Origin: Euclidia mi
Lineage: Eukaryota > Arthropoda > Insecta > Lepidoptera > Erebidae
Assembly: GCA_944739405.2 (NCBI GenBank)
Contig: OX123183.2
Coordinates: forward strand, 123,016,331 to 123,080,330
DNA: 64,000 nucleotides
Direction of reading: 5' to 3'
Shown: in pieces, positions 30,688-41,109 of the stretch
Layout of the letters: every line of letters starts with the position of its first letter
Position numbering within the stretch: the stretch's first letter is position 1
Made by a program: the position numbers and the translations under genes
Notes under the pieces: generated by a model
What the model saw: the letters and a program-made list of their open reading frames with translations, nothing else
The model's database searches: none
Told to the model about the DNA's origin: nothing

Positions 30688-32410
30688 CCAGCAGTTTCCA
30701 AAATTCTAGAGAAAATAATAAACAAACGTTTAGTTCACTACTTGAAATCACGAAACATCTTAGCCCCAAATCAGTATGGTTTTAGATCTGGTATGTCTAC
30801 TGAGGATGCTGTTGGTTCCCTCGTAGATCATACTGTAGCTATGTTGGATAAAGGCAAGAAGTGTTTGGGTATTTTTCTTGACATTTCCAAGGCTTTTGAT
30901 ACTGTGTCTGTTGCACACCTACTGCTCAAACTGGAAGCCATTGGCATCCGTGGTGTCACTTTGAAAATCTTTCAGGACTACTTAAGTGACCGATCCCAGA
31001 CAGTCACAATTAATGGTTTAATGAGTAACAGGAAGCCCATCACTTTTGGAGTACCCCAGGGCTCGATTTTAGGACCAACGCTATTTTTAATTTATATAAA
31101 TGGCCTTTGTAAGCTATCTCTGCCAAACTGCTCAATCTTTACCTATGCGGATGATACGGCTTTACTATTACATGGTGACAGCTGGACAGAAACATATAAA
31201 TACGCCGAAGAGACTCTGAAAATAGTGATGAACTATCTATCTGCTAATATACTTAAAATTAATCTAAGCAAAACAGTATATATGCCGTTTTCATTGAGTA
31301 CCTCTATAACAGGGCAACTTGATACACCTATTCTTAAAGCCCACATCAATTCATGCTGTCCAGGTTCTCCTAGGTTGCAGTGCAACTGTCCGCAAATAAA
31401 AATGACTACCGTAGTTAAATACCTAGGTATCCAAATTGATCACTCGCTAAATTGGAAGCTACATATTGACAAACTTATCTCGCGAGTTCGGAAGCTAATA
31501 TCCATTTTCAAAAAGCTACGGATTTCGGCCGATCCCAGTACGCTTAAAATGGTCTACTGTGCTCTCTGCCAATCCGTGCTATCATATTGCATCACAGTGT
31601 GGGGTGGAGCTCAGAAGACGCATCTGCTGAAACTGGGGCGAGCGCAGAGGGCTGTACTCAAAGTAATGCTTTCCAAAAATTACAGATTTCCTACCACATT
31701 ACTATACGCAGAATGTAGGGTGCTAACAGTCAGAAAACACTCTACAATATGAAGCAAGTTATGCTGGGGATCGTCGGTTCTACAAAGTTTGTCCTACATA
31801 TAAAACCAACACAGCAACTGCCCAACGTCATTATCACATCCTAGGCAATTTTTTGTATAACAAAATAAATAAACTTTGTGACATATATCATCTTCCCAGA
31901 TATACCTGCAAAGCCACTGTTTGCAAATGGCTTCATACTCAAAATTATGAAGAAACAGAAGAATTATTAAAGATCTCAATTTTATGATTTGCCTACCAAT
32001 TTTAAAAAACGCAGAACATATTCAAAGTCTACACACATTCGCACAAACCCAAACAACACACACGCACACACATACACACACACATACACACACACAAACA
32101 CAAAATATGCTAAGTCTGTGAAAAGTAACCATAGAATATAAGTTACCTCACTTACAGCTAACTACTTAGAAATTTAACATTTTATTCTAATTCTGTGTTC
32201 TCATTAGAAGCAATGTAACTGCTTGTAAATAATTATGTGAAATCTGATACCCACAACACAAGTTAAATCTTACCGTGGGTACCAGAGCCGCAAATACTGC
32301 TTACTTTGTTATATCCTCTTACATTAATAGTATTATTTATGTTGTTCTACCTACCTGTAAGTGGTTAATGTACAATTTTCTTGAAATTATATAAAATTAT
32401 TATTATTATT
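30688..32410 (+). pseudogene. CR1/Jockey-like LINE, 5'-truncated, with 3' UTR
   Basis: Plus-strand frame encoding the reverse transcriptase from its first motif: PAVSKILEKIINKRL near 30688, then NQYGFRSGMSTEDAV, FLDISKAFDTV, FGVPQGSILGPTLF, catalytic TYADDTALLL, VVKYLGIQIDHSLNWK, and SYCITVWGG. The frame ends at 31750. The last 85 or so codons continue in another frame to about 31985 (RRFYKVCPTYKT), so one indel lies near 31737. The 3' UTR has a CA-rich microsatellite (32040-32100) and ends in ATT repeats near 32395-32410. No endonuclease, hence 5'-truncated. Family exact name not assigned. Confidence 0.9.
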
Positions 32411-32984
32411 TATCTTTGAATGAATAATTCATATCAAACGTAAAACCTAACGCACACACTGGCGTACACACACACATGTGTAGTGAGAGTTAAAAACAAC
32501 AATTGCGTTTACGGTGGTGCTATCTATTGGGAGCACTCGAGAACAATCCTACTGAAGTACATATCAGTAATGGATATAACTTATGTTGGGAACAAAATGG
32601 CTTGTCCGGGATGTGCGGCGTTGCGTCCCGAAGGATAGGTGGCGCAAGGCAAAAGAGATAAGGCTTTTTGACTCGCTTGATTTTTTGGACTTAATTTGAC
32701 GAATTGAAAAAATCGTGGTAAGGAATCAAAATCTAAAAAGAAATAGAAAATGTACGAGTGATTTAAATGTTGTGTTGTGACATTCCTATGAAGAAATTTT
32801 ATGATGTAATCATTATGTAGATGTGATAATTCTATGGCACTATGCTAGTTAACTTTGAATGAGTCTAAAATATTTTTATTATTCTTCAAAATAACAAAAA
32901 TTAGAAATAAATGTAATCATGGGTGCCTTAAACCTTTATTGTTTTAATTAGTATCAGTACATCCTTGTATAATATTTTTCACCT
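32411..32984. other. No recognisable feature
   Basis: AT-rich DNA after the LINE tail, no gene seen. Confidence 0.4.
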
Positions 32985-33045
32985 TAACTAAATGTAATGG
33001 AGTCAGGACAGATCCTTGAGGTACGCCATAGTCTGTATAGTAACG
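32950..33045 (-). pseudogene. Short reverse-transcriptase scrap
   Basis: The minus strand reads YGVPQGSVLTPLHLV around 32990-33040, an unmistakable non-LTR reverse-transcriptase motif, followed by about 13 codons and a stop. Nothing else of the protein is attached. A small relic of another LINE. Confidence 0.55.
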
Positions 33046-34079
33046 ACATCAATCGCACTCTTTCTCGCTATCACCTTTGACATAGTAAGCCTCATAATTC
33101 CCACAGCAATATACGTTTTATTGTGTTTCGTCCGGTAGGATTACGATTACGGTTCTCCAGGACACTCAAAACTCATTGCCGTTACCACACAGACTCTAGT
33201 TGATATACTCGAGCAGATAACTGTTATCATTATGAGTCAACGTTTCTGAGAATTTAAGTTTGTTAGTGTCGGATTTGGGTTTGGTTTTATCAGTTGTTTT
33301 CAGTCCATTGCTATTGCTGAAACTGATGCTCTGATTACTACATGTTTTTGAGCTACTCGGTCGAAGTCATTGTTATATTGTTATCAAAGAAAGTTAAAGT
33401 TTTGGAGTTTGATAAATTTGAGAACTAGGCAAGGAATCTAAACATCAATCTATCCTACTTATCTAACGTATATAAATACACAAAAATAAATTTTAATTGG
33501 TTCGGCCGCGCAGCTAAGTCAGTTTTCAGCAATAAATACACCTATAGGAAAACAAATGCCATGTTGGCGGTTAGCAGGATTTCCACCAATTTGATAACTT
33601 GCTTTTTTATGGTAAAAAAAATATAACTTACGTAATCATGTTCGCAAGAGAAATTAACGAATTACTGTTTTTACACGAAGCCCTTGGGATGATTCAGAAC
33701 TTTCTCAGCGAATAATAAAACTACAACATTAATTGAAGTTCTCGTGATAAATGATAATGAGCAAATGAAATAAATTGACCACTTTCGTTGAAGATATTGC
33801 CTACGTCACAAGCAATTAAGACATGGACATTGGGTTTGTTAGGTATATGAAAGAGATGAAGATACTTCCAGTTTTTGTAAATCAAATAGAAATAATACAT
33901 ATGATGCTTTTCAACCTGCGTGTCTGTTCAGCCGTGGCCTTTCAGCCGCGAGACCAACGAGGCAGTCAAATTATATTAGAATGAAACCCATTTGAGAAGG
34001 AATAGAATATAACAAAAATTAAAGGAAAAGAAATTACGGGCGATCTGAGGTCGGGAAGTGGATGGGGTTCCGATTTTAA
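33046..34079. other. No gene; SINE head scrap
   Basis: gccgcgagaccaacgaggcagtc at 33945-33967 is the antisense head of SINE family A, type 2, without body. Otherwise unrecognised. Confidence 0.5.
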
Positions 34080-34749
34080 GGCTAAAAAAGGGTTTACTTA
34101 TATCGATTGCCGGTAAAACTACAAGCCCTACGAAAAAAACGTCAATGGCAAAGTTGTAGGTAATAAAAAGATCTACAACTTTTTTATTTACACTTTATTC
34201 ACATAACGACAAAATTTATGTGAAAAATTCAAAGAACCAAGATTTTGATTTTATATTTTTATCTTTACAATCGTTTTTTCTTTTTCACGACATTTTGTGA
34301 AAACTTACCTTTTTATGTTCCAAGCACACTGTAAATGTTTTTTTTTATTTTAAATATTTATTTTTACGCCTTATTTTGTAAGTCAAAATACCCCAAATCT
34401 CTATAAAATAACTATTGATGGGCTAAAATGTCTGTGGGTCACTCAGGTATATAAATTATCTTAAAATAGCAATAAATAGGAGTCTACGCTATAATTTAAA
34501 GAAGATTCCATAACTTTCTCAACATATTGAAGATTTTTTATTAAATATTAACTTATTTGGTTCTTAGTTTTAGTTGTACATTTCGATTTGCAAGTTCTTT
34601 TTAATCAATATAGCATGGAACCTTACGTTTTCCGAGTAATTAAAGTGTTACCTCTAATAAATAACTCAAAATTGTACATGATGATAAAAAATGTGGTCTC
34701 GACGTTGTTTCATTTCTTTGCATTTTCTGAGAACGTTTACCGTATGTAA

Positions 34750-35191
34750 TGTTACGAATTGAAAATAACGCCATCTATCAGTGAATGGGAGAACTACATG
34801 AGATTAGATGTATCGGTTGTTTAAGGCTGTTTCATCTATCCTCTAATAGATGGCGTAGGTGTAAATAGAACATTTACGCAATTCTAGAAACACCTTACAC
34901 GTTTCCAGAAATATCGTGAGTCGTCTCGAAAAGCCTAGTGATGTTATCCGGCCAGTATAAATAGAGCGGGAGCGAACGGACCGGACACAGTTCAATTGAA
35001 TACGGAAAGCGATCAACAAGAAGCGAAGGAAATAAGTCGGAAGTGTTTAGTGTTGTTCTAGTGGTGTGAATAGTGTGTTTTATTAGTGAAGTGAAAATTA
35101 AGTGTGTGTATCTAGTGTTTGTGTGTTAAAATAAAGTACAGTTTAGTGGCATAGTCAGTTTTAATTTATCGTCGAACCCCAGCTCATAACA
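34750..35191 (+). repeat. 5' LTR of Gypsy element 1
   Basis: 442 bp, TGTTAC...ATAACA ends. Contains a TATA box (cagtataaatagag) at about 34956-34969 and a polyadenylation signal (aataaa) near 35130, so U3, R and U5 functions can be placed. A 10-bp inverted pair cgccatctat/atagatggcg brackets the U3 start. Confidence 0.95.
34956..34969 (+). promoter_or_regulatory. TATA box of Gypsy element 1
   Basis: tataaatag in the 5' LTR, followed about 25-30 bases later by ggacacagttcaatt, where transcription probably starts. The duplicate is in the 3' LTR near 40252. Confidence 0.7.
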
Positions 35192-35193
35192 AA

Positions 35194-35211
35194 TTGGTGT
35201 CAGAAGAAAGG
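35194..35211 (+). promoter_or_regulatory. Primer-binding site, tRNA-Leu type
   Basis: TGGTGTCAGAAG follows the LTR after two bases. It is complementary to a tRNA 3' end ending CTTCTGACACCA, which fits tRNA-Leu. It would prime minus-strand DNA synthesis. Confidence 0.75.
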
Positions 35212-35216
35212 GATAA

Positions 35217-36452
35217 ATGATGCCGGTTATGCCGAAGGAAGAAACTGACGGAGTGCGTACCAGGAACCAGCGCCAGCAAGACCTGGACCAGAGGCGCTTC
35301 GGAGACGTTCCTTCTCCATCGTCTGGTGGATCAGGCGACTCCGCGGCTGCAGTGGAGCCTGCCAGCGCACACTCCATGGCGGTGCCCGACATCGCGGCTC
35401 TGATGGCGTTCATGCAGGAGCAGGCCCGCCGTCAGGAGGAGCAGGCCCGCCGTCAAGAGGAGCAGGCTCGCCGTCAAGAGGAGCACGCGCGCCGCCTAGA
35501 GGAACAGCTGCAGCGCGACAAGGAGGAGCAGGCCCGCCGTTTGGAGGAACAGCTGGTGGTGATGAAAGACCTCAGCGCCGCTGTAGGGAAGGATCTGACG
35601 GTGGTAAAGGAGGAGCTCCAGCAGCACGAGGCTCGTATCAGCGACGTGGAGAAGCTCGTACACGACCAGCTTGAGACTCGCGTCGCCTCTATAGAGAAGC
35701 GTGTACACGACCATCACGAGACCTGTGTCGCTGAAGTGGAGAGGAGATTGCGTGGGCTCGAAGTAACACCAGCGGCTGTAGCGCCCTCACCTCGTGGATT
35801 TAAGGTTCCACCATTTGATGGCTCGTCATCATGGTCTGCATACAAGATCCAGTTTGAGGCTGTGATGCGATCGAATGGGTGGACCAAAGAACAGGCCTTA
35901 ACCGCCCTAACCTTGGGCCTTCGCGACCGGGCCTTGACAGTGTTGGAGGCACTCGGACAAGACGTCACCTACGAGAAGCTTCTTGAGGCGCTGGAGGCGA
36001 GGTACGGAGACGCGCACCTCGAACATGTGTATCGTGCTCAGCTGAAGGACAGGACGCAACGCACCGGAGAAACTCTGCAGCAGTGGGCTCTAGAGGTGGA
36101 AAAGCTGGTCAGGAAGGCATACCAGTCGTCTCCTGCGCTTATTGATGGGAACCTCGTACAGGCGTTTACGGATGGGATCCGGGACCTGGAGGTAAGAGCA
36201 GCAGTGAGGCTTGGGCACTTCAAGGACCTCAAGGACGCCTTAGCCCACGCTCTGGAGGTGGAAGCAGTGCGACGCGACGACCGAGGTCACCGCATCAGGG
36301 AAGTTGTGTCGTCACCTCGGTGCTACAACTGCGGAGAAAGAGGCCATATCCGCTTGAGCTGCCCAAAGCGTAGGCAGCCTGGTGACACCCTGTCTCCACC
36401 AAAGGGGTCGCCTGATGTGCCTGCTAGGCAGCGAGAGCAGGGAAACGAGTAG
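35217..36452 (+). CDS. gag: Gag of Gypsy element 1
   Basis: 411 codons from the first ATG, 26 bases behind the LTR. Structural protein of the retrotransposon particle. After a Ser/Gly-rich N-terminus, residues 60-150 form a charged coiled coil built from a 7-residue repeat (EEQARRQ), encoded by near-perfect 21-bp tandem repeats at about 35415-35500. A capsid-like globular part follows (WSAYKIQFEAVMRSNGW, residues about 203-340), and then one CCHC zinc knuckle, CYNCGERGHIRLSC, near residues 369-382, binds RNA. It ends at a TAG (36450-36452), four bases after a slippery GGGAAAC. GC content is clearly higher than the surrounding DNA. Confidence 0.95.
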   Translation: MMPVMPKEETDGVRTRNQRQQDLDQRRFGDVPSPSSGGSGDSAAAVEPASAHSMAVPDIAALMAFMQEQARRQEEQARRQEEQARRQEEHARRLEEQLQRDKEEQARRLEEQLVVMKDLSAAVGKDLTVVKEELQQHEARISDVEKLVHDQLETRVASIEKRVHDHHETCVAEVERRLRGLEVTPAAVAPSPRGFKVPPFDGSSSWSAYKIQFEAVMRSNGWTKEQALTALTLGLRDRALTVLEALGQDVTYEKLLEALEARYGDAHLEHVYRAQLKDRTQRTGETLQQWALEVEKLVRKAYQSSPALIDGNLVQAFTDGIRDLEVRAAVRLGHFKDLKDALAHALEVEAVRRDDRGHRIREVVSSPRCYNCGERGHIRLSCPKRRQPGDTLSPPKGSPDVPARQREQGNE

Positions 36453-39325
36453 AAGCCAGGACTGCGGGGCGGGTGCTGGCTGGTAATGGAAGAGCCCCAA
36501 GTATCTCGATCTCGCAATCATGCGACGGGAACAGCCTCATCATCGAAGGCGAAATTAACAGAACACCATGCAAGCTGACATTGGACACGGGTGCTTCTCG
36601 GACAGTCGTCGGTTTCCATCTGGCAAGACGGGTTCTTCGGGGCTGCTTCAGGAACAATGAATGTGTGAATCTGAGAACAGCTACCGGTCAGCACATAACC
36701 GTCCGAGGTGAAATGGAGGTGGATCTGAAGCTAGGCAACAAAGTTTACCGTCACAAAGTCATCGTGGCCGATATAGTGGACGACTGCATCTTGGGCCTAG
36801 ACTTCATGCGGAAGTATCGCTGCGAGATCGATGTTAACCAAGGAGTGTTGAAATGTGGCTCGGAAGAAGTCTTCATGGAAGGCGCAACTTCAGGAAAAGT
36901 GTACTGCCTGAAGAATGTCACGCTTCAACCACGGTCGGAAACGGTTGTACCGGTTTGTTTACCCGGGAGTTCTGGTCGAGGGAACCGCTGCGTACTTATC
37001 GAAGGCCTAAAGGAAGATGCCTCATGGAAGATTGCACGAACCTTGGTAAGGGGTACCAAAGTTTCATCAGTACGCGCACTAAATGCAAGTGACAAGGAAG
37101 TGTTGCTCAAAAAAGGGACGGAATTGGGCACCTATGAAGGAGCGGCTTGGATGCGTAGATGTCAAGAGCAACCTACCAGCGACAAGGTTCAGAATGCACG
37201 ATTCGACGTGTCTTCACTTTTGGAGGACTGCCAAAGTACCCTGTCAGAAGAAGAGAAGACCAAGGCTAAGAAGATGTTAAACCGGTTCGCCGATATTTTC
37301 TCGACCAGTGATGCCGACATAGGGAAGACAGCACTAGTCCAGCACAAAATAAACACGGGAAGTGAAGCACCGATTCGCCAGCGACCAAGACGTGTGCCAG
37401 TAGCACGGGAACGTGAAGTGGAAGCTATGATCGAAGGTATGGTGAACGAAGGCGTAATCGAGCCTTCGTCCAGCCCGTGGTGCTCTCCGGTTGTCCTAGT
37501 TAAGAAGAAGGATGGCAGCATGCGCTTCTGTGTAGACTACCGCCGATTGAATGACATCACGAAGAAGGACAGCTACCCGCTGCCAAGGATCGATGACACA
37601 CTGGATACGCTGACGGGGATGAAGTGGTTTTCTACCTTAGACCTAAAAAGTGGCTACTGGCAGGTGGAAATAAATCCTCGAGACAAAGAGAAGACGGCAT
37701 TCTCCACAGGCAAAGGACTGTGGGAATTTAACGTCATGCCCTTTGGATTGTGCAACGCTCCGGCTACTTTTGAGAGACTGATGGAGCGAGTGCTTATGGG
37801 ACTGATCGGAGACGCCTGCCTGGTCTACCTGGATGACATCATCATCGTGGGGCGCACCTTCCAGGATCACCTTCGAAACTTGGAGCAAGTGCTGTCAAAA
37901 ATACGAGGTGCTAATTTGAAGCTGAGTCCGAAGAAATGCGCGTTATTCAGACGGCAAGTGAACTTTCTAGGACATGTGGTCTCGGAGAACGGTATTCAAA
38001 CTGACCCGGATAAGATCATTGCCGTGAAGGAGTGGCCAGTTCCAGAGAACAAAACGCAGGTCAGAGCATTCCTCGGATTATGCTCCTACTATCGACGGTT
38101 TGTGAAGAACTTTGCTGACATTGCTCGACCTCTTCATAAGCTCACCGAAGACAGAGTACAGTTCTGTTGGAATGAGAGCTGTGACGTTGCATTCCAGAAG
38201 CTTAAGGAACATCTGTGTACTGCACCTATTCTAAGCTACCCTGACAATGAGCATGAATTCATAGTTGACACAGATGCCAGTAACACCGGAATTGGCGGCG
38301 TGCTGTCACAGAAGAAGGGTGATCAAGAAGTTGTTATAGCATACTTCAGCAAGACCTTATCCAAACCCGAAAGAAACTACTGCGTCACCAGGCGGGAACT
38401 CTTGGCTGTAGTAAAGACGTTGCAGCATTTCAACAAATACTTGTTGGGCCGTAAATTCCACCTGCGAACCGACCATGCAGCGCTGAAATGGCTACTTCAA
38501 TTTAAGGACCCAGAAGGACAAGTAGCTAGATGGATTGAACTACTGCAAGAGTTTGATTTTGTAATACAACATCGCAGCGGCAAGTCCCATGGTAACGCAG
38601 ATGCCCTATCGCGTAGGCCGTGTCCCGACCAGTGCAAGCACTGTAGCCGACAGGAAGCAAAGCAGGCAGCGCTAGTGAGGATGTTAAAGACGGATCTAAG
38701 CGACGAATGGAGAGAAGCTTTGCAGAGTGCTCAGCGAGATGACAAGGATGTACAGCCGATTCTTGAATGGAAGAAATCAGATGCGCCTAGGCCCAAATGG
38801 AGTGATATCGCAGCAATGAGCCCCATCACCAAGAGTTATTGGGCACAGTGGGAAAGCTTGGTCGTCCAGGATGGAGTTCTGTGCCGCAAATGGGAAAACG
38901 CTCGCGGTAACCAGTGCCATTTGCAAATGGTAGTGCCCAAAACTAAGGTGCCAGAAGTCTTGCAGCTCTATCACAATGGTGCTTCGGGAGGTCACATGGG
39001 AGTTAAGAAGACCCTTACTAAGATCCGGGAGCGGTTTTATTGGCTCCACTGTCGAGATGACGTCGAGGATTGGTGCCGCAAATGCACAAGTTGTGCGGCT
39101 GTCAAGGGGCCACATACTCGAAGCAGAGGTGCATTAAAGGTGTACAATGTGGGAGCTCCATGGGAGCGCATAGCGTTGGATGTCGCTGGGCCGTTTCCTG
39201 AGAGCCAGGACGGAAACAAATACTTCTTGGTTGTGATGGATTACTTCACGAAGTGGCCTGAAGTGTTTGCAATCCCAAATCAAGAAGCTACCACAGTGGC
39301 TGCTTATCAGCCATGCGGTGCATGA
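36428..39325 (+). CDS. pol: Pol of Gypsy element 1, up to integrase core (frame broken)
   Basis: Open in the -1 frame from 36428; the first in-frame codons that could start alone are not ATG, so frameshifting is the likely entry. Numbering from 36473: protease with LDTGAS at about 37-42 and ILGLDFM; reverse transcriptase with FCVDYRRLND, FSTLDLKSGYWQ, MPFGLCNAPATF, catalytic YLDD at 452-455; RNase H with VDTDAS near 599; integrase zinc finger (HHCC, about 834-874); then the catalytic core start WERIALDVAGPFP with the first Asp. The frame is lost near 39303 through a one-base indel inside the integrase core and ends at 39325. Length fits Ty3/Gypsy. Clade not assigned. Confidence 0.95.
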   Translation, partial: AARAGKRVEARTAGRVLAGNGRAPSISISQSCDGNSLIIEGEINRTPCKLTLDTGASRTVVGFHLARRVLRGCFRNNECVNLRTATGQHITVRGEMEVDLKLGNKVYRHKVIVADIVDDCILGLDFMRKYRCEIDVNQGVLKCGSEEVFMEGATSGKVYCLKNVTLQPRSETVVPVCLPGSSGRGNRCVLIEGLKEDASWKIARTLVRGTKVSSVRALNASDKEVLLKKGTELGTYEGAAWMRRCQEQPTSDKVQNARFDVSSLLEDCQSTLSEEEKTKAKKMLNRFADIFSTSDADIGKTALVQHKINTGSEAPIRQRPRRVPVAREREVEAMIEGMVNEGVIEPSSSPWCSPVVLVKKKDGSMRFCVDYRRLNDITKKDSYPLPRIDDTLDTLTGMKWFSTLDLKSGYWQVEINPRDKEKTAFSTGKGLWEFNVMPFGLCNAPATFERLMERVLMGLIGDACLVYLDDIIIVGRTFQDHLRNLEQVLSKIRGANLKLSPKKCALFRRQVNFLGHVVSENGIQTDPDKIIAVKEWPVPENKTQVRAFLGLCSYYRRFVKNFADIARPLHKLTEDRVQFCWNESCDVAFQKLKEHLCTAPILSYPDNEHEFIVDTDASNTGIGGVLSQKKGDQEVVIAYFSKTLSKPERNYCVTRRELLAVVKTLQHFNKYLLGRKFHLRTDHAALKWLLQFKDPEGQVARWIELLQEFDFVIQHRSGKSHGNADALSRRPCPDQCKHCSRQEAKQAALVRMLKTDLSDEWREALQSAQRDDKDVQPILEWKKSDAPRPKWSDIAAMSPITKSYWAQWESLVVQDGVLCRKWENARGNQCHLQMVVPKTKVPEVLQLYHNGASGGHMGVKKTLTKIRERFYWLHCRDDVEDWCRKCTSCAAVKGPHTRSRGALKVYNVGAPWERIALDVAGPFPESQDGNKYFLVVMDYFTKWPEVFAIPNQEATTVAAYQPCGA
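36440..36481 (+). promoter_or_regulatory. Programmed -1 frameshift signal between gag and pol
   Basis: Heptamer GGGAAAC at 36440-36446 is in the X XXY YYZ phase with respect to the gag frame (G GGA AAC). Seven bases later a stem AGCCAG/CTGGCT (36454-36459 with 36476-36481) closes a 16-base GC-rich loop. The -1 frame is open from 36428 and continues into pol. Site, spacing, stem and frame all agree. Confidence 0.8.
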
Positions 39326-40034
39326 AGTCTTTTGTCGGTTCGGGGTGCCCTTGGAAATCCACAGCGATCAAGGCCGGAACTTCGAATCTGAGGTGTTCAA
39401 GGAGACTTGTCGCGTAATGGGTGCACATAAAACCAGGACCACGGCTTATCATCCGCAATCAGATGGCATGGTTGAACGGTTTAACCAATCACTGGAAAGG
39501 TACCTGGCGAAGGTCGTGGAGAGCAAACAAAGAGATTGGGACAAGCACATCCAACCATTTCTCCTGTCATATCGCAGTGCGGTCCACGAAACTACAGGAG
39601 TAACACCAGCTTTTGCCAATTTCGGTAGAGAGCTCCGATTACCTGCAGACCTTATCACCGGTATTCCACCAGAATCTCCACGCAATATAACGGATTACGT
39701 AACCGAGCTACGCAACAGGATGAACGACGTATACGAACACATCAGGGAATCTGGACAACAGATGTCTGAGAAGATGAAGACTCGCTACGACCGGAAGGCA
39801 AACAACAAAGGCTTCGATGAGGGATCATTGGTGTGGCTTCATAACCCAGTACGAAGCAAAGGAAAATCGCCTAAGTTACAAGCCAGATGGGACGGGCCAT
39901 ATCGCATAATTACCAGGATGAACGACGTCACCTATCGAATCCAGAAGGGGTCGCGAGGTGCACCGAAGATAGTTCATGTGGACCGGTTGGCTCGTTACTA
40001 TGGGTCTAACGATGTTCGAGACGAACACGTTTAA
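39267..40034 (+). pseudogene. Integrase C-terminal part of Gypsy element 1 (shifted frame)
   Basis: Continuation of pol in the next frame, meaningful from about 39306. It carries the second catalytic Asp (IHSDQGRNFE), the catalytic Glu in DGMVERFNQSLERYL, and a GPY/F-like C-terminal module (WDGPYRIITRMND). TAA stop at 40032-40034, just before the polypurine tract. Because the catalytic triad is divided between two frames, integrase from this copy should be inactive unless ribosomes shift here too. There is no sign of a second programmed site. Confidence 0.9.
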
Positions 40035-40045
40035 GAGGGAGGCCG
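40033..40045 (+). promoter_or_regulatory. Polypurine tract of Gypsy element 1
   Basis: aagagggagg directly upstream of the 3' LTR; the expected plus-strand primer. Confidence 0.75.
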
Positions 40046-40487
40046 TGTTACGAATTGAAAATAACGCCATCTATCAGTGAATGGGAGAACTACATGAGAT
40101 TAGATTTATCGGTTGTTTAAGGCTGTTTCATCTATCCTCTAATAGATGGCGTAGGTGTAAATAGAACATTTACGCAATTCTAGAAACACCTTACACGTTT
40201 CCAGAAATATCGTGAGTCGTCTCGAAAAGCCTAGTGATGTTATCCGGCCAGTATAAATAGAGCGGGAGCGAACGGACCGGACACAGTTCAATTGAATACG
40301 GAAAGCGATCAACAAGAAGCGAAGGAAATAAGTCGGAAGTGTTTAGTGTTGTTCTAGTGGTGTGAATAGTGTGTTTTATTAGTGAAGTGAAAATTAAGTG
40401 TGTGTATCTAGTGTTTGTGTGTTAAAATAAAGTACAGTTTAGTGGCATAGTCAGTTTTAATTTATCGTCGAACCCCAGCTCATAACA
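40046..40487 (+). repeat. 3' LTR of Gypsy element 1
   Basis: 442 bp. Identical to the 5' LTR except for one G-to-T difference (agatgtatcgg against agatttatcgg). Confidence 0.95.
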
Positions 40488-41109
40488 GTAATGTATATTA
40501 CTAGTAATGTATATTTTATTTACACCATCATAAAGTAGAGATTTCAACGAACAAAACGCCGACCAACTTTGAAAAAAAAACTGATATTTTGACGTGAGAA
40601 TTTTCGATTGAAAGTTAGGATTTTTTTCGATATTAAGTAAATAAGGCGTAAGTTCTGTAGTTAAATAAGGCGTAAAAATAAATATTTAATTTTTCATTAA
40701 AAACATGCATATCACAGTGTTTGGAACATAAAACGGTAAGTTTTCACCAAATTTCGTGAAAAAGAAAAAACTATTATAAAAGATAAAAAAAAAAAATCAA
40801 AAACTTGGTTATTTGAATTTTTCATATAAATTTTAAAGTTATGTGAAAAATATGTACTTGTAATTTTGCTGGCAATCGAGATAAACCCTTTTTAAGGTTC
40901 CGTAGTCCACAAGGAACCCTTATAGTTTCGTCATGTCCGTCCGTCTGTCCGTCCGCAGCCTAGCTCAAAGACGCCAGGGCCTCAAGTCTGCTATTTTAAA
41001 AACATTCGTCATTCCAACACGATCCCATTGTCATTTTGACAAAAGTTCGTAGTCTGGTAATTCATTATGATAGTTCAGTGATCGATCAGTGGTCTCGTAA
41101 TTGAATGGT

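Larger units (their letters stand above)
34746..40491 (+). mobile_element. Ty3/Gypsy LTR retrotransposon 1, recent insertion
   Basis: Complete element of 5,738 bp (34750-40487) flanked by a 4-bp duplication gtaa (34746-34749, 40488-40491). The two 442-bp LTRs differ at one base that I can find. Order: LTR, primer-binding site, gag, -1 frameshift signal, pol (protease, reverse transcriptase, RNase H, integrase), polypurine tract, LTR. No envelope frame. A single indel in integrase breaks this copy. Confidence 0.95.
34080..40905. mobile_element. Older inverted-repeat element hosting the Gypsy insertion
   Basis: The segments 34087-34390 and 40620-40900 are imperfect inverted repeats of about 280 bp. 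They share aaaaagggttta..tcgattgcc, tgaaaaattcaaa, ttttctttttcacga and tttttacgccttattt. Removing the LTR retrotransposon leaves an element of roughly 1.1 kb. No coding frame. The non-repeat interior (34391-34749 and 40488-40620) is AT-rich. Confidence 0.65.

Noticed and set aside
36925..37888. Minus-strand frames within pol of element 1
   Set aside because: Shadows of the pol frame; no motifs of their own.
40034..40046. Envelope gene in Gypsy element 1
   Set aside because: Only about 10 bases, a polypurine tract, separate pol from the 3' LTR; there is no room for env.
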